Assembly: GCA_017546025.1 (NCBI GenBank)
Contig: JAFYYS010000006.1
Coordinates: forward strand, 1 to 64,000
Direction: 5' to 3'
Length of the DNA stretch: 64,000 nucleotides
From: Lachnospiraceae bacterium
Lineage (GTDB): Bacteria; Bacillota; Clostridia; Lachnospirales; Lachnospiraceae
Below the pieces are notes generated by a model. It did not search any database. It was not told the DNA's origin and saw only the letters and a list, made by a program, of their open reading frames with translations. Both the position numbers and the translations under genes were made by a program. Numbering within the stretch: position 1 is the first letter of the stretch; every line of letters starts with the position of its first letter. Positions 62,217-64,000 of the stretch are shown piece after piece.

Positions 62217-63492
62217 GTTCTTCCTCCGTACGTTCTTCCTGCTTCTTCCCCGCGAAAAGCACGCCCAAAACGGTCATGATGACAAATGCGACGAACACCG
62301 CCGCCATGACCACTCCGTACGCATACCCCGCTCCGGGAATTCCCTTCGCCCGGACGAACCGGTCCGTCACGAAAAGGCTTACGATATAACCGATTGCGTA
62401 GCCCGTGATGATGCACCACTGCTTCCGCATAATTGTTAAAACAATCGCCAGATACGCCGCAAGCGCCGCAACCGCGCCGAAGCAGAGGAATACCGCAAGC
62501 GTCACCGGATACGTCGAAAGGTCGGCGCCGTAAACCCATCCGAGCACCGGACAGCCGAGCAGATATCCGCCCGCGATGATGACGACACTGATGCCGACGA
62601 TGATCAGCCCCTGCCGAATCACCGCTTTGACAAAGCTGCCGGTCTCCTTTTCATTCCACCAGATGCCCATCTGCTTTACCATCGGCTTCGCAATCGGCAG
62701 ACAGACGGCATTAATGATGAAAACGGGAAGAAACAGAACATTGAAAACGGTCTGCGCCTCCTCGCCGAGAATCCGGTCGATGGAATATTTCGGCGCATTG
62801 ACCAGGTAGTTATATAAAATCGCTCCCAAAAAGAGCGGAAAGCAGACGAACAGAAGCCTCCCGACACGGCCCGTTGCAAGCCCTCTTTGAACATCCGTGA
62901 AGCGCCCGAGAATCGCACGGTTGCAAAGAAGAAACAGCACCAGCGCGCTTACCGTCATGCCGGCCGAAGCGTACACCAAATCGGTTGAAAGCACATAAAC
63001 CACGCAGAACACAACCGTCGAGAGCACGACGCGCAGCGTCACCGAAAGCGCCGCCGCATCAAGCCTTCCGCGCTTCTGAAACTCGCCGTGGTACACGTCC
63101 TCAATGCTCTCAATCACGCGGTACGCCGCAAGAAGCAGCAGAGCCGCCATCCGGTACCCCGAGAACCCGCGCACAAGCCCGTACCCGAGGCATGCGGCAA
63201 TCATCACGAAGGACGTCATCAGACGCGACGTATAGTACTGCGGAAAATGATACTCCCCCTTTACGTCGGAGACCTGAAATTCCCGCATCGAGTAAGCGCT
63301 CAGCGCATACAGCATCTGCGGAACGGTATATAAAATGACGAACACGCCGCCCGCGAAATCGCCGCCCGCGCGCTTTACGACAAGCAGCAAAACCGCGGAC
63401 TGGAAGCTCACCGCAAGACCGGCGCAAAGGTTCCAGAAATAAACCCTGCGGGCTATGTTCCGGTCCTTCGCGAATAACATCCGTTCAAGCAT
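62200..63492 (-). CDS. Oligosaccharide flippase-like membrane protein (MOP superfamily)
   Basis: 430-residue protein with about 12 helices, resembling polysaccharide biosynthesis/lipid-linked sugar flippases (Wzx type): RRVYFWNLCAGLAVSFQSAV, GEYHFPQYYTSR and a C-terminal AGAGYAYGVVMA-like GAGYAYGVV motif. It would move a lipid-linked glycan or peptide precursor across the membrane, but no glycosyltransferases are nearby. AAAGGA precedes the ATG; a start four codons later is possible. Confidence 0.8.
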   Translation of the reverse strand: MLERMLFAKDRNIARRVYFWNLCAGLAVSFQSAVLLLVVKRAGGDFAGGVFVILYTVPQMLYALSAYSMREFQVSDVKGEYHFPQYYTSRLMTSFVMIAACLGYGLVRGFSGYRMAALLLLAAYRVIESIEDVYHGEFQKRGRLDAAALSVTLRVVLSTVVFCVVYVLSTDLVYASAGMTVSALVLFLLCNRAILGRFTDVQRGLATGRVGRLLFVCFPLFLGAILYNYLVNAPKYSIDRILGEEAQTVFNVLFLPVFIINAVCLPIAKPMVKQMGIWWNEKETGSFVKAVIRQGLIIVGISVVIIAGGYLLGCPVLGWVYGADLSTYPVTLAVFLCFGAVAALAAYLAIVLTIMRKQWCIITGYAIGYIVSLFVTDRFVRAKGIPGAGYAYGVVMAAVFVAFVIMTVLGVLFAGKKQEERTEEEHGLPE

Positions 63493-63570
63493 CCTGCTTC
63501 CTTTCCGGTGACGGTTCCTGCATATCCGGCTGCGCCACGGCCACCCGTCACATTTGCCACGGCAGAGGGG

Positions 63571-64000
63571 CTAACGCGCCTCCGCCTTCTTCTCTTTGTA
63601 GTATTCGGCAATCATGCGCACGACGTCGTCGTAGTCGTTTTCGGCAATGACGGCATCCTGCGTCTCCCAGCCGGCGTCGCCGACCTCCTCGACGGTGTCG
63701 GAATACTCCTCAAGCGGATGGTCGTCGTTCTCGTAAACCTCCTGCGCCACCTTCTCGGCGTGCATCTCGTCACTGACGGCAAGCTCCATATCGAACCCGA
63801 TGCCCGCAAGCCAGTACTCGGCATACTTCGCGTCCGCATCTTTACCGTACTCATTCTGAAGCGCATCATAATAATCGTTAAGGACGTCCCAATACGCGTC
63901 ATAGCAGCCGGAGTAGACCATCAGCGGATCGTCGGAGGTCAGGCAGGCCAGAAAGCCGATGAAGCTGCCTTCGTTCTCCTTGTAAAAGCCCTTATAATGC
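63571..64000 (-). CDS. Acidic protein of unknown function, N-terminus cut by window edge
   Basis: At least 143 codons; the frame stays open to base 64000. The visible part is strongly acidic (EVYENDDHPLEEYSD) with tyrosine-rich helices and no membrane segment or motif I know. An ATG inside at 63921 (MVYSGCYD) would be an alternative start but has no ribosome site, so I treat the gene as running in from the right. It probably heads the operon leading into the flippase gene 78 bases later. Confidence 0.65.
   Translation of the reverse strand, partial: HYKGFYKENEGSFIGFLACLTSDDPLMVYSGCYDAYWDVLNDYYDALQNEYGKDADAKYAEYWLAGIGFDMELAVSDEMHAEKVAQEVYENDDHPLEEYSDTVEEVGDAGWETQDAVIAENDYDDVVRMIAEYYKEKKAEAR

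Overview
The window reads as chromosome of a Gram-positive anaerobe of the Clostridia, most like a Lachnospiraceae member; this is an inference from gene content and style. Pointers are QueT under a preQ1 riboswitch, ATP-dependent PEP carboxykinase, an NrdG-type activase, lipoproteins with Thr/Pro-rich linkers, a BMP-family ABC importer, a Ydj-type zinc-ribbon/SPFH operon and GGAGG ribosome sites before ATG, GTG and TTG starts. I see no tRNA, rRNA, transposase, phage gene or CRISPR array.

Layout. 1-7059: partial proS, a CMP-kinase-like gene, a divergent DUF2812 membrane gene, then on the minus strand a zinc-ribbon membrane gene, a fused ABC permease-ATPase gene and a separate 0.6 kb promoter-to-terminator unit of short repeats (3556-4171). 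7210-16937: phosphatase, birA, a membrane-anchored GH5 glucanase, an SDR gene, a 54 bp tandem repeat field, pckA, small lipoprotein and zinc-ribbon genes, and an Asp/Glu racemase-like gene. 16970-18168: a lipoprotein cassette next to the remnant of a second racemase gene. 18208-25662, all minus: a Gfo/Idh/MocA oxidoreductase, an FMN alpha-hydroxyacid-type enzyme and a TIM-barrel isomerase; then ybaK, DUF2809, a TIGR01212 radical SAM gene, a Nudix gene and an M1-peptidase lipoprotein. 25789-33542: a ParB-like/BMP fusion, a phosphoesterase, preQ1-queT, a metal ABC permease, asnS and an ECF sigma/anti-sigma pair. 33627-39593: one minus-strand operon of a LacI-type sensor-GGDEF protein, galactokinase and an XRE-PAS-GGDEF-EAL protein. 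39653-48221: tadA, nrdG-like, an LRR-like lipoprotein, an AI-2E family transporter and the Ydj-like operon. 48348-53722: BMP lipoprotein, double ATPase and two permeases, probably a nucleoside importer. 53750-64000, all minus: a partial gene, a flippase, rsmA, a zinc-ribbon gene, a radical SAM/SPASM gene and four tandem membrane-anchored YD-repeat paralogues.

The places I would look first are (1) the transcript-sized array whose units repeatedly read Gly-[Arg/Trp]-Tyr-[Thr/Ser/Arg]-Pro just before a stop codon, (2) the SPASM-YD-repeat operon, where an enzyme of the peptide-modifying type is six bases from four surface-protein paralogues, and (3) the operon that places galactokinase between a sugar-sensor diguanylate cyclase and an EAL protein.

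Start sites were chosen by hand from Shine-Dalgarno spacing, and promoters and hairpins were read by eye. No database search was run; family names rest on motif recognition.
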